From Carallia brachiata (Eukaryota; Streptophyta; Magnoliopsida; Malpighiales; Rhizophoraceae), in NCBI GenBank assembly GCA_021464245.1, contig JADCRB010000002.1:1155058-1219057 (forward strand): a stretch of 64,000 nt of DNA, written 5' to 3'. A model generated the notes under the pieces. That model was not told the DNA's origin and made no database searches. It saw only the letters and a program-made list of their open reading frames with translations. This document shows positions 48,341-58,398 of this stretch, piece after piece; positions within the stretch are counted from its first letter, which is position 1; each line of letters opens with the position of its first letter. The translations under genes and the position numbers were made by a program.

Positions 48341-51118
48341 TTGTCTCGAAGGGATTTAAGAACCAGAAGTAAATTCCAGAGAAGCGGTCGAGGAAGAAGA
48401 AGCTTGGACGCAAAAACTAAAATTAGGAATTCTCAAAACCCAAAAAAAAAAAAAAAAAAGTAAGCTAGAAAAAAAAATTACAAATCTTATTTTGAATGCC
48501 ATGTCAGCAGCGGAAGGCTGACATAACACATGATCTGTCAAAAATAATTTAACGTAACAGTTAACTGAACACTATACGTTAAAAATAACACGTAATTAAC
48601 TACAAAAGGTATAAAAAATTTACAAAAAAAGGTTGAAGGGTGAAATTTAAAAATAAAAATAACAAAATAAGTAAAACCACAAAAACGTAATATCACGAAG
48701 AGTGGAATTTTGTTTTAATCCTTTAATTAATTGTACACCGACCTTCTGCATATTGATTCGATAGCAATTGACAAGATAATTAATTAGGCTGTTCATATAT
48801 ATATATATATTTTTTTTCGTTTTCTTTTCTTTAAGAGCCAATCCAATTATCCAAAGCTAGCTGAAAGAGCTAGCTGATTGAAGTAGATGGAGACAGGCAC
48901 AGAAAAAAAAAAAGAACTTCCAATCAGGAAGAAGCATGTCACAAACATATTATTAGTTAATAACAGACACATAAGAAAACAGATAACATTCTGATGTGGA
49001 CGGGTGTAAACAAGATAACAGATTAAGGTAGGTTAATAACATTCTATTACAATTTGTCTGTCGGTAATGATACATGGCAAGATATACATCAACATGATCC
49101 ACAAGGTGGAATGGCGTGTTGGGTCAAGTGGTCTGGTCAGTCCAAGCTCAAAAAAACAAAAAAAAGTGGTCTGGTAAGTCCGACTTATTTAATGCATGTC
49201 GCTCACAGATGTGAACGGATGCAATATAAAAAGGGAAAATATTCGAAGAGATTTTTTTAGGTAGACTCAAAAGCAATGTTGTTGAAATTGGGTTGGTTAT
49301 CACACTAAAAATAATAGTGATTTCAAGTTTAATTGATTAAATTGACTAAATCAGTATCTAAATTGGTAAAATAATGTTTAATAATAAATACATAGTTATA
49401 AAAATAATTGAAAAAATAATACATATATATGATGACTGAATATTAATTTTTTTTAATTTTAAGACTAAACGGAAAGATTGATCAAAGTTAAGAATAATTG
49501 AAACATTTTAATTAAATTTATCTCTTAGATTATAATTTCAATAAAATTTGCTGTAAAATTGTAATTTCTGCCATTTATTGCTCCAGTTTGTTCAGCTCGA
49601 CCAGTCCGTTTTTTTGACTGATTTTGATCAGCCCGAAAACTAGTCATAAACTGAACTAAAAACATGATCGGTCACTGGTTACATCAATTGGTCCAATTCA
49701 ATTCTAATAACATTGGGTCATCGTAATATTTATCGTTGGATAATTTAAATTAAAAAAAAAAAGCTATTAGATATTATAAGAAGAAATTAGTTTAGTTTTA
49801 CTTAAAATTAAGTTCTACAATGAAATCTTACGGAAAAAGAAAAAAAAAAAAAGGCCGCGACCCATTTGTTCTCTAACCCATCTCTGTTATTTGTCTCCCT
49901 ATTTTTGTCCAATGAATAACTTATGCAGTTTGATGAGGTTCGTCACTTCAAACCGACGAGAATCAGCTCGACAGCCAAACAAGTGAGTTGGTACATTCAT
50001 TACGGCACCAGGTGGCGTTCATTTTGGACGCAGAAATTGTTAACCAAAAAAAGCATTCAATAATTGAAACAAGTAAGCCTAAAAGAGCTGTTGATAGTAG
50101 GACGCAGCTTCGTTAAATTTGTTTATTATTTTTTCTATGAAATTCACATTTTGTGAATTTTAATTTTGATTTAGTTGGCGAAAAAAAATTAAAACAAGTG
50201 AAATTTTTTTTCTTAGAGAATTTTTTTTTTTCATATAAATTTTTGCTAGACGGTGTACTTGGGCCTCGGGCCGAGTGGCTTCGAAGCGAGAGTCAATGGA
50301 GAGGAGTATCCTAACAAGAAGTTTAAAAGACCGTCAGATTACATGGATTTTCCTACGCAAATCGACGAAATAAATTCATGCCTGTTAACAATTCGTTACT
50401 TGTTAGCTTTCGCAATCAGGAAAAAGCACTAAACATTATATTTACCTCCACAGTTCTGTAGTTCACTGAAAAATTTTTATTTACTTTTTTTAACTATATA
50501 GCGGCTCCTAAAAATACTCTTAGCATTAGACAAGAAAGATTTTTTAAAAACAGAATGCGTATTGATTACATGGAAAAATTCTTGGCATAAAACTCCTCCT
50601 TTACAGGTTTTTTTGCATTTGGACTTCATAAACATGCACACGACCTTGGCAAATGCTGACAATATCCGTCACTCTATGTACAAATCAATTTTCATCATCC
50701 GATGATGAGTATCAATAACATTGGTTCAAAGGAATGAAATATTGCTCCGTGCCTACCTCAATCACGGGAATGTTCTTTGCTACACTAATCTGGTATTTCT
50801 TCTATGATTCTCCTGCTATGAAAGATCAGAGTATAAATCTTTTGGACGCTTCAAGGCTCTCTCCTTGATGATTAACACTTCTATTCCAATGTAATCATTG
50901 AGCAACAAGGTTCAAGTTGAAGACTCGTCACATCTACCTAGAAATGGGAACTAATAAATTATCAATAAAAAAGGCCACTACCAGTACCACTAATCACTCC
51001 AAGTAGAATAACAGTGACAGAATAAACATTGTCCGACTATTATACATCCTGACTAGCCTAAACAAAATTTGTTGCACCTTCTAAGTAAAACACTAACACA
51101 TATCAATGGCTTGGGAAA
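48341..51118. other. Intergenic region with a reversed repeat
   Basis: Bases 49265-49715 look like a diverged, reversed copy of the ACCGGTTC family. Bases 48341-49260 hold AT-rich spacer and poly-A tracts. The rest up to 51118 is spacer and the 3' flank of the F-box gene. No gene was recognised. Confidence 0.45.
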
Positions 51119-52360
51119 TCAAGGAAGAATGGGTAAAGTTGGAGGCCAAAGAGGCTGGAAATACGGGAACAACTGATACATATAACTTGGACGTAAGGTT
51201 CCATGATAAGAAACTTTCTGCAGCTTTTTAGTCGTTAAATTGTAGCACATGATCTTCTTATCTAGCCGCATGTAGACGAGCTCCGAATTGTTGGGATGAA
51301 GAGCTATAATTTGAGGAAACATGTTGAATTGTCGACTGATAGAATTGTGACCCGATGGATGATAATTTACAAGGTTTAAGCTTTTCAAACTCACGGCATA
51401 CGTTGCGATCCATTCGGTGGAGGGTATAACCTCAGAAAATCTGTAATCACAAAGCTTGTTTTTTAGAACCCAAACTCTCAACGCAAAATCTCTAGCAACA
51501 TACTGAATTCTCCCATCTGAAGTCGGCCCAAATACATGATCTTTTCCTGGGGGTCTTGTTAGAGGCAAATTTATCAATCCTAAATATTTTTTCCCCGCGT
51601 TGGAGTCATAGAATGCTGCGGAATCACCTAGACACGACCAGAAAAAAATCCCGCTCACTACATCACAACCCCAAAGACACCATAGAGTAATGTCTGCTGG
51701 AGCAATAAGCAGTGACTCCTCCCATCTTCCACTTTCAGAAGAGAAAATTTCAATTGACAAAGTATTCGCAACTCGTCGCCCAATATCAGCGTCAGCTCGA
51801 ACAACTTTGTAGTTAATGGTACCACATTTGGTAATTCGTTCGCATGAGAATCCAACGACTAGGTTGGCAGATTGCATATTTGGTTCGGGAAGCTTGAACC
51901 ACTGGTTTGTGAGAGGATTATAGCTATTGTAAAGGTGCGGGCCAAATCCACATAGGACTAGACCTTCTGAAATACCAGCAATGAAACAGCCAAGGTCATT
52001 GATGATATTATGGCACCATATGGACCGACCTTCTTCACTAGTTGATGAGAAGGGCATCCGACAAGTTGTCCTCTGATGATATTCAGACAATGTGCTTTTG
52101 TTTCTTAGATTTTCATTGTGGTCGGATTGGAAGAATCCCACCAGCGGGAGTGAAGAGTTTTGTCTCCGAGACTCAAAACTCTTTCTAAAAAAGGGATCAG
52201 AGATCAAAGCATTCCATCTTCTAGACACGCACTTGAATTTGAATACTGATCTTACAGGTAAGCAAAGCAAGATCTCAGTCACCAATTCATCGCACACCAT
52301 CACTCGGCTCCCACAATCGATTATGACATCGCGCTCTGGTCTACAGATTGCACTCCTCAA
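51119..52360 (-). CDS. F-box protein with associated interaction domain
   Basis: Single exon, 413 aa. The N-terminal F-box (about residues 20-65) reads VCDELVTEILLCLPVRSV, then FKFKCVSRRWNALISDPFF, the expected pattern for binding SKP1 in an SCF ubiquitin ligase. The rest resembles the F-box-associated region of plant F-box proteins, with LVLCGFGPHLYNSYNPLTN and WKL-type repeats (WFKLPEP). The substrate is unknown. The start ATG at 52360 precedes the F-box by about 20 residues and lies about 125 bases downstream of a TATA box. Length is normal for the family and there are no stops. A broken partial copy lies at 53957-54380 in the same orientation. Confidence 0.92.
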   Translation of the reverse strand: MRSAICRPERDVIIDCGSRVMVCDELVTEILLCLPVRSVFKFKCVSRRWNALISDPFFRKSFESRRQNSSLPLVGFFQSDHNENLRNKSTLSEYHQRTTCRMPFSSTSEEGRSIWCHNIINDLGCFIAGISEGLVLCGFGPHLYNSYNPLTNQWFKLPEPNMQSANLVVGFSCERITKCGTINYKVVRADADIGRRVANTLSIEIFSSESGRWEESLLIAPADITLWCLWGCDVVSGIFFWSCLGDSAAFYDSNAGKKYLGLINLPLTRPPGKDHVFGPTSDGRIQYVARDFALRVWVLKNKLCDYRFSEVIPSTEWIATYAVSLKSLNLVNYHPSGHNSISRQFNMFPQIIALHPNNSELVYMRLDKKIMCYNLTTKKLQKVSYHGTLRPSYMYQLFPYFQPLWPPTLPILP

Positions 52361-52482
52361 CTAAAGATAAAGCAGGGAAGGGGTTGGTGGGTTTGAGAAC
52401 GACACTCAAATCTCAATGTTAAGAAAATTTCACAATAATTGGCTAAAGATGAGGTTCGCTTTGATTTGTTCCAACCTGCATT

Positions 52483-52492
52483 GTATATATAG
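52483..52492 (-). promoter_or_regulatory. TATA box of the F-box gene
   Basis: CTATATATAC on the minus strand, about 125 bases before the start codon at 52360. The same motif is kept in the duplicated pseudogene's flank near 54605-54620, showing that the duplication included the core promoter. Confidence 0.65.
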
Positions 52493-52565
52493 CCATACAT
52501 GTAAATCCGGATTGGAGTGCCACAAGGACTGCAACTCCTAATAGGATTCTAATGGCACTACTGTT

Positions 52566-53464
52566 TGTGTTCAATTCTATTTCTAGAAACTCTAACCAAC
52601 CAGACAAAATTATAATACACGTGAAACAATACAAATTTAAAACTAAAATTGTATTTTGGTAACCCATTAAAAAAAAAAAAAATGCAACAATCAAAATTGT
52701 GTTTTAGCCGTCCTGTATGTGATAGAAGTCTTATTTTATTCTACTCGACATGTGAGTCATTTATGGAAATTGGCATGCATGCAAACATAAGAATTAAAAT
52801 TATAATTTCATTTTCAATTATGAGTGCCCCATAATTTCAAGTGTTATAAATAAGATATTTATTATTTTTACTTATTTCTTTAGTGTATATAAAGTTTACT
52901 CATAATTTTATATAATACAAATTTATTTTTATTTGTTTATTTTAACTATACCATACTCATTGTGTGGTGTAAGATTATAAGTAAATTTTACTAAAAATAT
53001 ATATATAAGTCAAATTAGAAAGGATATAGGTAGCTCTTAAGTAGTTACAAAATAATATAATTTGTTAAATGATTAAATTTTAAAAAAATAATTAAAAAAA
53101 ATAAATTCAATTATTTAATAATTTATATTACTTGGTAGTTATTTAGAAGCTACTTAAGAAAGGCATCAAGCATTTTCCAATTAGAAATTCCCTATAAACT
53201 ATGACATCTCCAACTGTTCATAACATAGCCTCGTAATTTTTACTAATTTTGCTGACCTCATATGTAATATTATATGATGCTTTAGCGGGGCGGAAAACCT
53301 CTTTCGTTGTTCTTCGAGTTGATTCCTTTTGTCGTTATTTTGTCAATTGTTTATCATTTGAGTAAAACTTGGCCATTTTGCATCTCTAATAGTAAATACA
53401 ATCCTTAATATGTAAAAAACTTAATTTATGTAATTTCACTATAAAGTTTAATTCTATCTACCTC

Positions 53465-53502
<38 letters not shown>

Positions 53503-53956
53503 CTATGCATGTAATTTTAAAGTAATACTGATGTAATTCATCTAAAGTAGTTGAGCACAGCAACTACCAGTTGCTAAGTACTCAGATTTCGTAATAGACA
53601 GTGCAACAGAGTTTTGCCTTCTACTATACCAAGACACTTGAGATTTCCCAAGTAATTGGCATCCACCAAAGTTACTTTTTCTCTCTAGTCTATCATGTGC
53701 AAAGTGTGAATCAGAGTAGCCAATTAGGTCAAAGTTTATTTCTCTTGAATACCAAAGTCCCCAACCAGTGGTCTCTTTTAGTTATCTCAATACTCTTTTA
53801 AGTGCTACTAAGTGAGACTCTTTTAGGTTAGATTAAAATTTTGCATAAATACACATAGGATATATCAAATCAGGTCTACTAGTAGTTAAATAAAAAAGAC
53901 TATCAATCATACCTTATATCATATACATATGATATATCAAATCAAGTCTACTAGTA
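52566..53956. other. AT-rich spacer with a TAA microsatellite
   Basis: The TAA run at 53465-53502 is uninterrupted. The rest is AT-rich spacer; between 53880 and 53950 a short phrase (ATATCAAATCA.GTCTACTAGTAGTT) is directly repeated. No gene was seen. Confidence 0.5.
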
Positions 53957-54380
53957 GTTCCACAAGAGGATTATAGACATTGTAAGCGTTTGGTCCAAAT
54001 GCACATAGGATTATGCCTTTTGAAATACCAGAGATAAAGGAGCCAAGGTTGTTGATGATATTATGGCACTACATGGACCAACCATTTTCACTAGTTGATA
54101 AGAAAGGCATACAAAAAGTTGCCCTCCGACGATGGTCAGGCAATGTGCTTTTGTTTCTTAGGTTTTCATAGTGGTCAGATTGGAAGAATCTTAACAGTGG
54201 GAACAAAGAGTGTTGTCACCAAAACTCAAAACTTTTTCCAAAAAAAGGATCAGAGATCAAAGAATTCTATCTTGTTGACTCGCACTTGAATTTGAATATT
54301 GATCTTGCAGGTAAGCGAAGCAAGATCTCGGGTACCAATTCATCGCACCCCATCACTCGGCTTCCATAATCAATTATGAC
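53957..54380 (-). pseudogene. Partial F-box pseudogene copy
   Basis: Aligns with the N-terminal third of the F-box gene at 51119-52360 and its 5' flank. It encodes CDELVPEILLRLPARS and FKFKCESTR, then a TAG where the parent has Trp, a TGA where the parent has Arg (near QNSSL), and another TAG at the parent's SIWCHN Trp. It ends abruptly after the 'YNVYNPL' equivalent, about 140 codons into the parent. The duplication extends upstream through the TATA region to about 54679. Confidence 0.9.
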
Positions 54381-54679
54381 ATTGATTCCATTCCTCAAGC
54401 TATTGCTCTGCTCCATCCACAGAGGGTCTGAAAAAATATTAATCAAGGATAAAGGAGAAAGGGTGTGGGTGGGTGGTAGGCTTGCAAGGGATGGTTGGAA
54501 TCAGGGCGGAGAAAAGGGAAAACGAAAACAACAGACGACGAAGATGAGAAATAACTGAAGATGAAGTTTCTTTTGGATTTCACCCAATGTCTGAACTGCT
54601 ACAACGTATATATAGGTATACATGAATCCCACTTGGAGTGACACACAAAATGCAATTCCTATTAAGATTTAGAAAACAT

Positions 54680-54961
54680 CGGGTATGGCCTAGGTTTGAG
54701 TCCCGCTAGTGGCATGTAGAGCTAGACTCCGGATTTATATAGCAGTGACTGTGAGCTATTCACCTTTGGTTCAAACTCGGTAATTCGTGGCCAACTTGAG
54801 AGAGTCACATTCAGCCTATTAGTGCTTGGGTGGTGGGTCGGCTCATGTGGGAGTTGTTAAATAAGTATTTAAATGGAAGTTATTTCAATGTCGGTCCCAA
54901 TGATCCGATAACCGACATACTTGCGATAGATTTTTTTTTGTAATTAAAAAAACCATCAGTA
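54680..54961 (+). mobile_element. SINE-like insertion with imperfect 29-bp target duplication
   Basis: The flanks 54651-54679 and 54962-54990 match at 25 of 29 positions, including an exact GATTTAGAAAACAT. The insert begins with GGTATGGCCTAGGTTTGAGTCC, which includes a B-box-like GGTTTGAGTCC, and ends in a T/A-rich tail (TTTTTTTTTGTAATTAAAAAAAC). The A box is not evident, so the 5' end may be truncated. It interrupts the upstream flank of the F-box pseudogene. Confidence 0.65.
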
Positions 54962-54990
54962 TGCAATTCTTGTTGGGATTTAGAAAACAT

Positions 54991-55903
54991 AAAACATATA
55001 TCATGTTATTTTATTTTATTTTTGTTTTTGTTGATGCTTCCAAAAATAGTAATAGTAAAATGAAGCAAAGAATGAAAGAACAAAAACAATTGATGGTTAA
55101 CAACTTGTGGATGTTTGAGGAGAACTTGACTCAAAATTGTGTTGTTCCTTTTAAGAAAAGTTTTCCTAATCAGAAATACATCTTGATGGTGGTGCCAGCG
55201 ACAGAGAAGCCGACAACTCTCTTTGCCAATTTCAAGAACTGGACTAATAATGGGAAAAAAATTAATAATTGAAGTTTAACTGATACAATTAACATAATTA
55301 ATATTTGAATCGAGGAAATTAGTATTTAAAATATATATATATATATATATATATATAGTAATTAAAAAATAATTATAAATGATACATTATTCCAAAAATA
55401 ATTTTTAAAGTTAATATCAATTTTTTAACAAAAATATCAAAATATTTGATTAAATATTGATTTTTTAGTTTCAATGATTTTATTGAAAGTTCACATCAAA
55501 TTTGGACTAAATTAAAATTTTAATTAAATTTAAGGCTTAATTGATGTCAATAAAAAATTAACTCAATTATAATGTATGATATTTATTAAAATTTAAAAAA
55601 ATGTCATAAGACTTAAAATTCCATTTTTAACTTTCTTTGTCTGTAACGAATCTAGTTATTTCATAGTTTACCTACAATGTGAAAATTTAAAGAAAATTTT
55701 GGCGGCAACATGGTGGGCCGACGCTGATCTAACGTAACTTCGTTAGTATTTTAAAATTGATCGATTTAATTATTTCGTTAGTATACTGTATGATATTTAT
55801 GAAATTGACTCAAATTTTAAGTCTTATAAAATTTTTTTTAAAATTGCTTATGTGTTAGGCCTTGGTTATTGATGCTCGACTTTGGATAATTCTGTGGTTT
55901 CAG
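54991..55903. other. AT-rich spacer with an (AT)n run
   Basis: An AT run lies at 55330-55356. A plus-strand frame of about 100 codons (54961-55272) is open but unrecognised and begins inside the target duplication, so I do not call it a gene. Confidence 0.4.
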
Positions 55904-56701
55904 TATTGAGGAGGAGAAAAGGAAAATATATGCTTGTAGCACAACAACTTATGAAGGTTTTCAGGCGATAGCATCAGAAAAGTTTTCTTCTGACAGACGA
56001 GGAATCAGAAAAGTTTTAAAGGTTAATTTTTTTTTCTTTTCTGAACATATCTAAAGGATAGCATCTCTGGCATCTTTTTACTTGAATGGCAGTTGGTTGA
56101 AACAATCAGATTTATCTCATTAAGTGTGCCTAGACCTATGAATGGGTTTTATCTGAATTTAGGAAACAATATATTGTTGAACTTTTTGTTTCAATTTACC
56201 ACCCTGTGCATCCAGGGAACTAGAAATTATCACACCAAGACCACCCCCAGTTCAATATCAAAGGGAGGAGGAAGATTCTGGGACCAGAATGGGAATGTTG
56301 ACCAGCCAAGATATGACCAGCAAGTAGCTCCAATGCCAAATCGACGAGGAAGTCTTCAATATGACTTACAGGGGCTTCTGCAAGAAGGTAATGGGAACTA
56401 TGGACCTCCACTAAATCGCCTGCCACGGCAAAATTATGGTCCGTCCCAGAATTTCCCGCCACAACAAAATAACAGTCCTCCACAGATTTTCCCTGCCCAA
56501 CAAAATTACTGTCCTTCATATAATTTCCCTCTGCCGTAAAATTGTGGTCCTCAACAAACCTTCCCCCTCGGCAAAGCCATATATCCCATCAAGATTTACA
56601 CAGCCCAGCAAACTCATTGCCCTCCACGTCAGGTTGGAATGGTCCTATGTTTTCATATCAAGGAAACTACAACCAAGCGCATCAAGGAAACAGCACATAA
56701 A
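55904..56701 (+). pseudogene. MORF8-like organellar RNA-editing factor pseudogene
   Basis: Block 1 (55904-56021), bounded by an AG and a GT, encodes IEEEKRKIYACSTTTYEGFQ, the start of the MORF domain's conserved STTTYxGF region. The exon holding the domain's core (LPDSY..NKDYGGD) is absent. Block 2 (56217-56701) encodes IIPRPPPVQYQ-like sequence, then after a frameshift GGRFWDQNGNVDQPRYDQQ, then a Gln/Asn/Pro-rich tail of QQNYGPPQNFPP-type repeats. A TAA interrupts the tail at 56537 (expected Gln), with a further frame change before YQGNYNQAHQGNST. Intron-like boundaries point to DNA duplication rather than reverse transcription. MORF proteins act in C-to-U RNA editing with PPR proteins in organelles; this copy cannot. 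Confidence 0.85.
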
Positions 56702-57803
56702 AATTGATATATTTCCTTCTGAGTTTCGTTGGTTTGGCACAAAACGTTACGTTCTTAAAGATCTTGTTATTAAACTCATTTATGTGTCAAATAGAGGGCC
56801 AAATGACTAAAAAAACAAACATCTAACTGAGAATCATGTGAGCTCTGACATACAATAAACGTGCAAATGTGGTAGCGGAAAAAAGTGTAATCGGAAAAAA
56901 ATGTTTGAAGAAGAAGGCAATATTACGTGCAAATGTTATTAGCAAAAGTCTTTGTATTTATAATTCTAAAAGTTTTGTCCTTAGCCAAATCTCATACACT
57001 ACACCTAATGAGGTTTATAACTGCGTGATAAAAAATTTTCGCACGTCTACCATAGCAAGCATGGAAATTAGGCACGAGACAAATGACTCACAAGAGAAAT
57101 GGAAATGACAGATAAAGGAGACTAACCATGTGCTTGTGAGGGGGAGAAAAGGGCAGGGAAAATAGAGATTTTTTTTTTTTTTTTAAGATGTTTGAAAAAT
57201 AGAAGACGAGGAAATTATTTTTTTTTTCTTTGATCCGCGAAAATTCATTCTTTTCATAATTAGAGAAAAATTGTTAATTCTCTTACTATTTTTATTAAAT
57301 AAATTTATTATCTATTTTATAGATATTGTAGTCTTATTATGAAAATAAAATTAATATTACGATACATATTTTTTTCTTTCATTTTTTATTCATTTCCACA
57401 CAAAAATTTTTCAATTTTTCTCTCTCCCAGTATCTTGAAAAATTTTTCATCTATAATTTTGTTTGCCCTTATTTTTCCCTCTCAAACTTTTTTTCTCGCC
57501 CTGCTTTCTTATTCAAATTATCAAATACAATGTAAAATGAATAAAAATAAACATTATGATAGTTTTTTTTGCGAAATTTCATAAAAAATTTTTAAATTTT
57601 AAGATAATATTAAATTTACTTAAAATTTAATTTTAAAATATAAAATAAAATTATAAAAAAACACTCTCTATTCGAGTAATTTATAAAAAATTATAAAAAA
57701 AATCTTCGTATTTTGTATTCCTCCTCACGTAAAATTTGTTTCTCCATACGCTCACAGTTTCGGTCGACGCGTGTTGCACAGACGAGGCAAGGACATGTCA
57801 TGT
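56702..57803. other. Intergenic region
   Basis: AT-rich spacer with poly-T tracts near 57165 and 57225. A plus-strand frame at 56869-57108 is open but unrecognised. No gene is called. Confidence 0.45.
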
Positions 57804-58398
57804 CTATAAGTGTCAAAACGGGTCATCGGGTTGGATTTGAGTTGGGTCACTTCGGGTTCGGGTCACTTCAGGTCGGGTTACTTATGAGTCAAGTTATCTT
57901 CGGGTCATTTTGGGTTGTGTCACTTCGGGTTCGGGTCAACTCACGGGTTGACCACGTCATCAAAAATGATAATGTGACATTTTTTATTAAAAATTTTACT
58001 AAAAATTCTTAAAAATTAAAGAAAATCATATGATTGAAAAATAATTGAAGAAATTTCTTTTAAAATATTTTAAAAAATTAAAATAAAATTTAAAATTGTA
58101 TAAAAAATCTCAAAATATTTTAAAAAAATTATAATTAAGATTTATATTGAAAATAGTATAATCTATACTTTTTATAATATAAAATATGCTAAATTTTTTT
58201 TTTTTTTATTTTTTTGTTCCCTTAAGAAAAAAAAAGTTCTGGTCAAACGGATCGGGTTATGGTAGGGTCGGGTTTGACCCAAAGATTTTCGGGTCATTCG
58301 GGTTCGGGTCATTTCGGGTTAGGTCATCTTTCGGGTCGGATTTTTTCGAACGGGTTCGGATCAACCCATCGAGTCGGGTCAGATTTTGACGCCTCTAG
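57804..58398. mobile_element. GGGTC-rich element with terminal inverted repeats
   Basis: The left end CTATAAGTGTCAAAA and the right end, reverse-complemented, CTAGAGGCGTCAAAA form an imperfect 15-bp inverted repeat. Each end is followed by a 120-150-bp zone of repeated CGGGTC, GGGTCACTTCGGG-type words; the centre is AT-rich. Non-coding, non-autonomous. No clean target duplication was found. Confidence 0.6.

Noticed and set aside
53465..53502. CRISPR-like or tandem array
   Set aside because: It is a simple TAA microsatellite; no array with unique spacers occurs anywhere in the window.
54961..55272. 103-codon plus-strand frame after the SINE-like insert
   Set aside because: It begins inside the insert's target duplication, has no recognised domain, and is probably chance.
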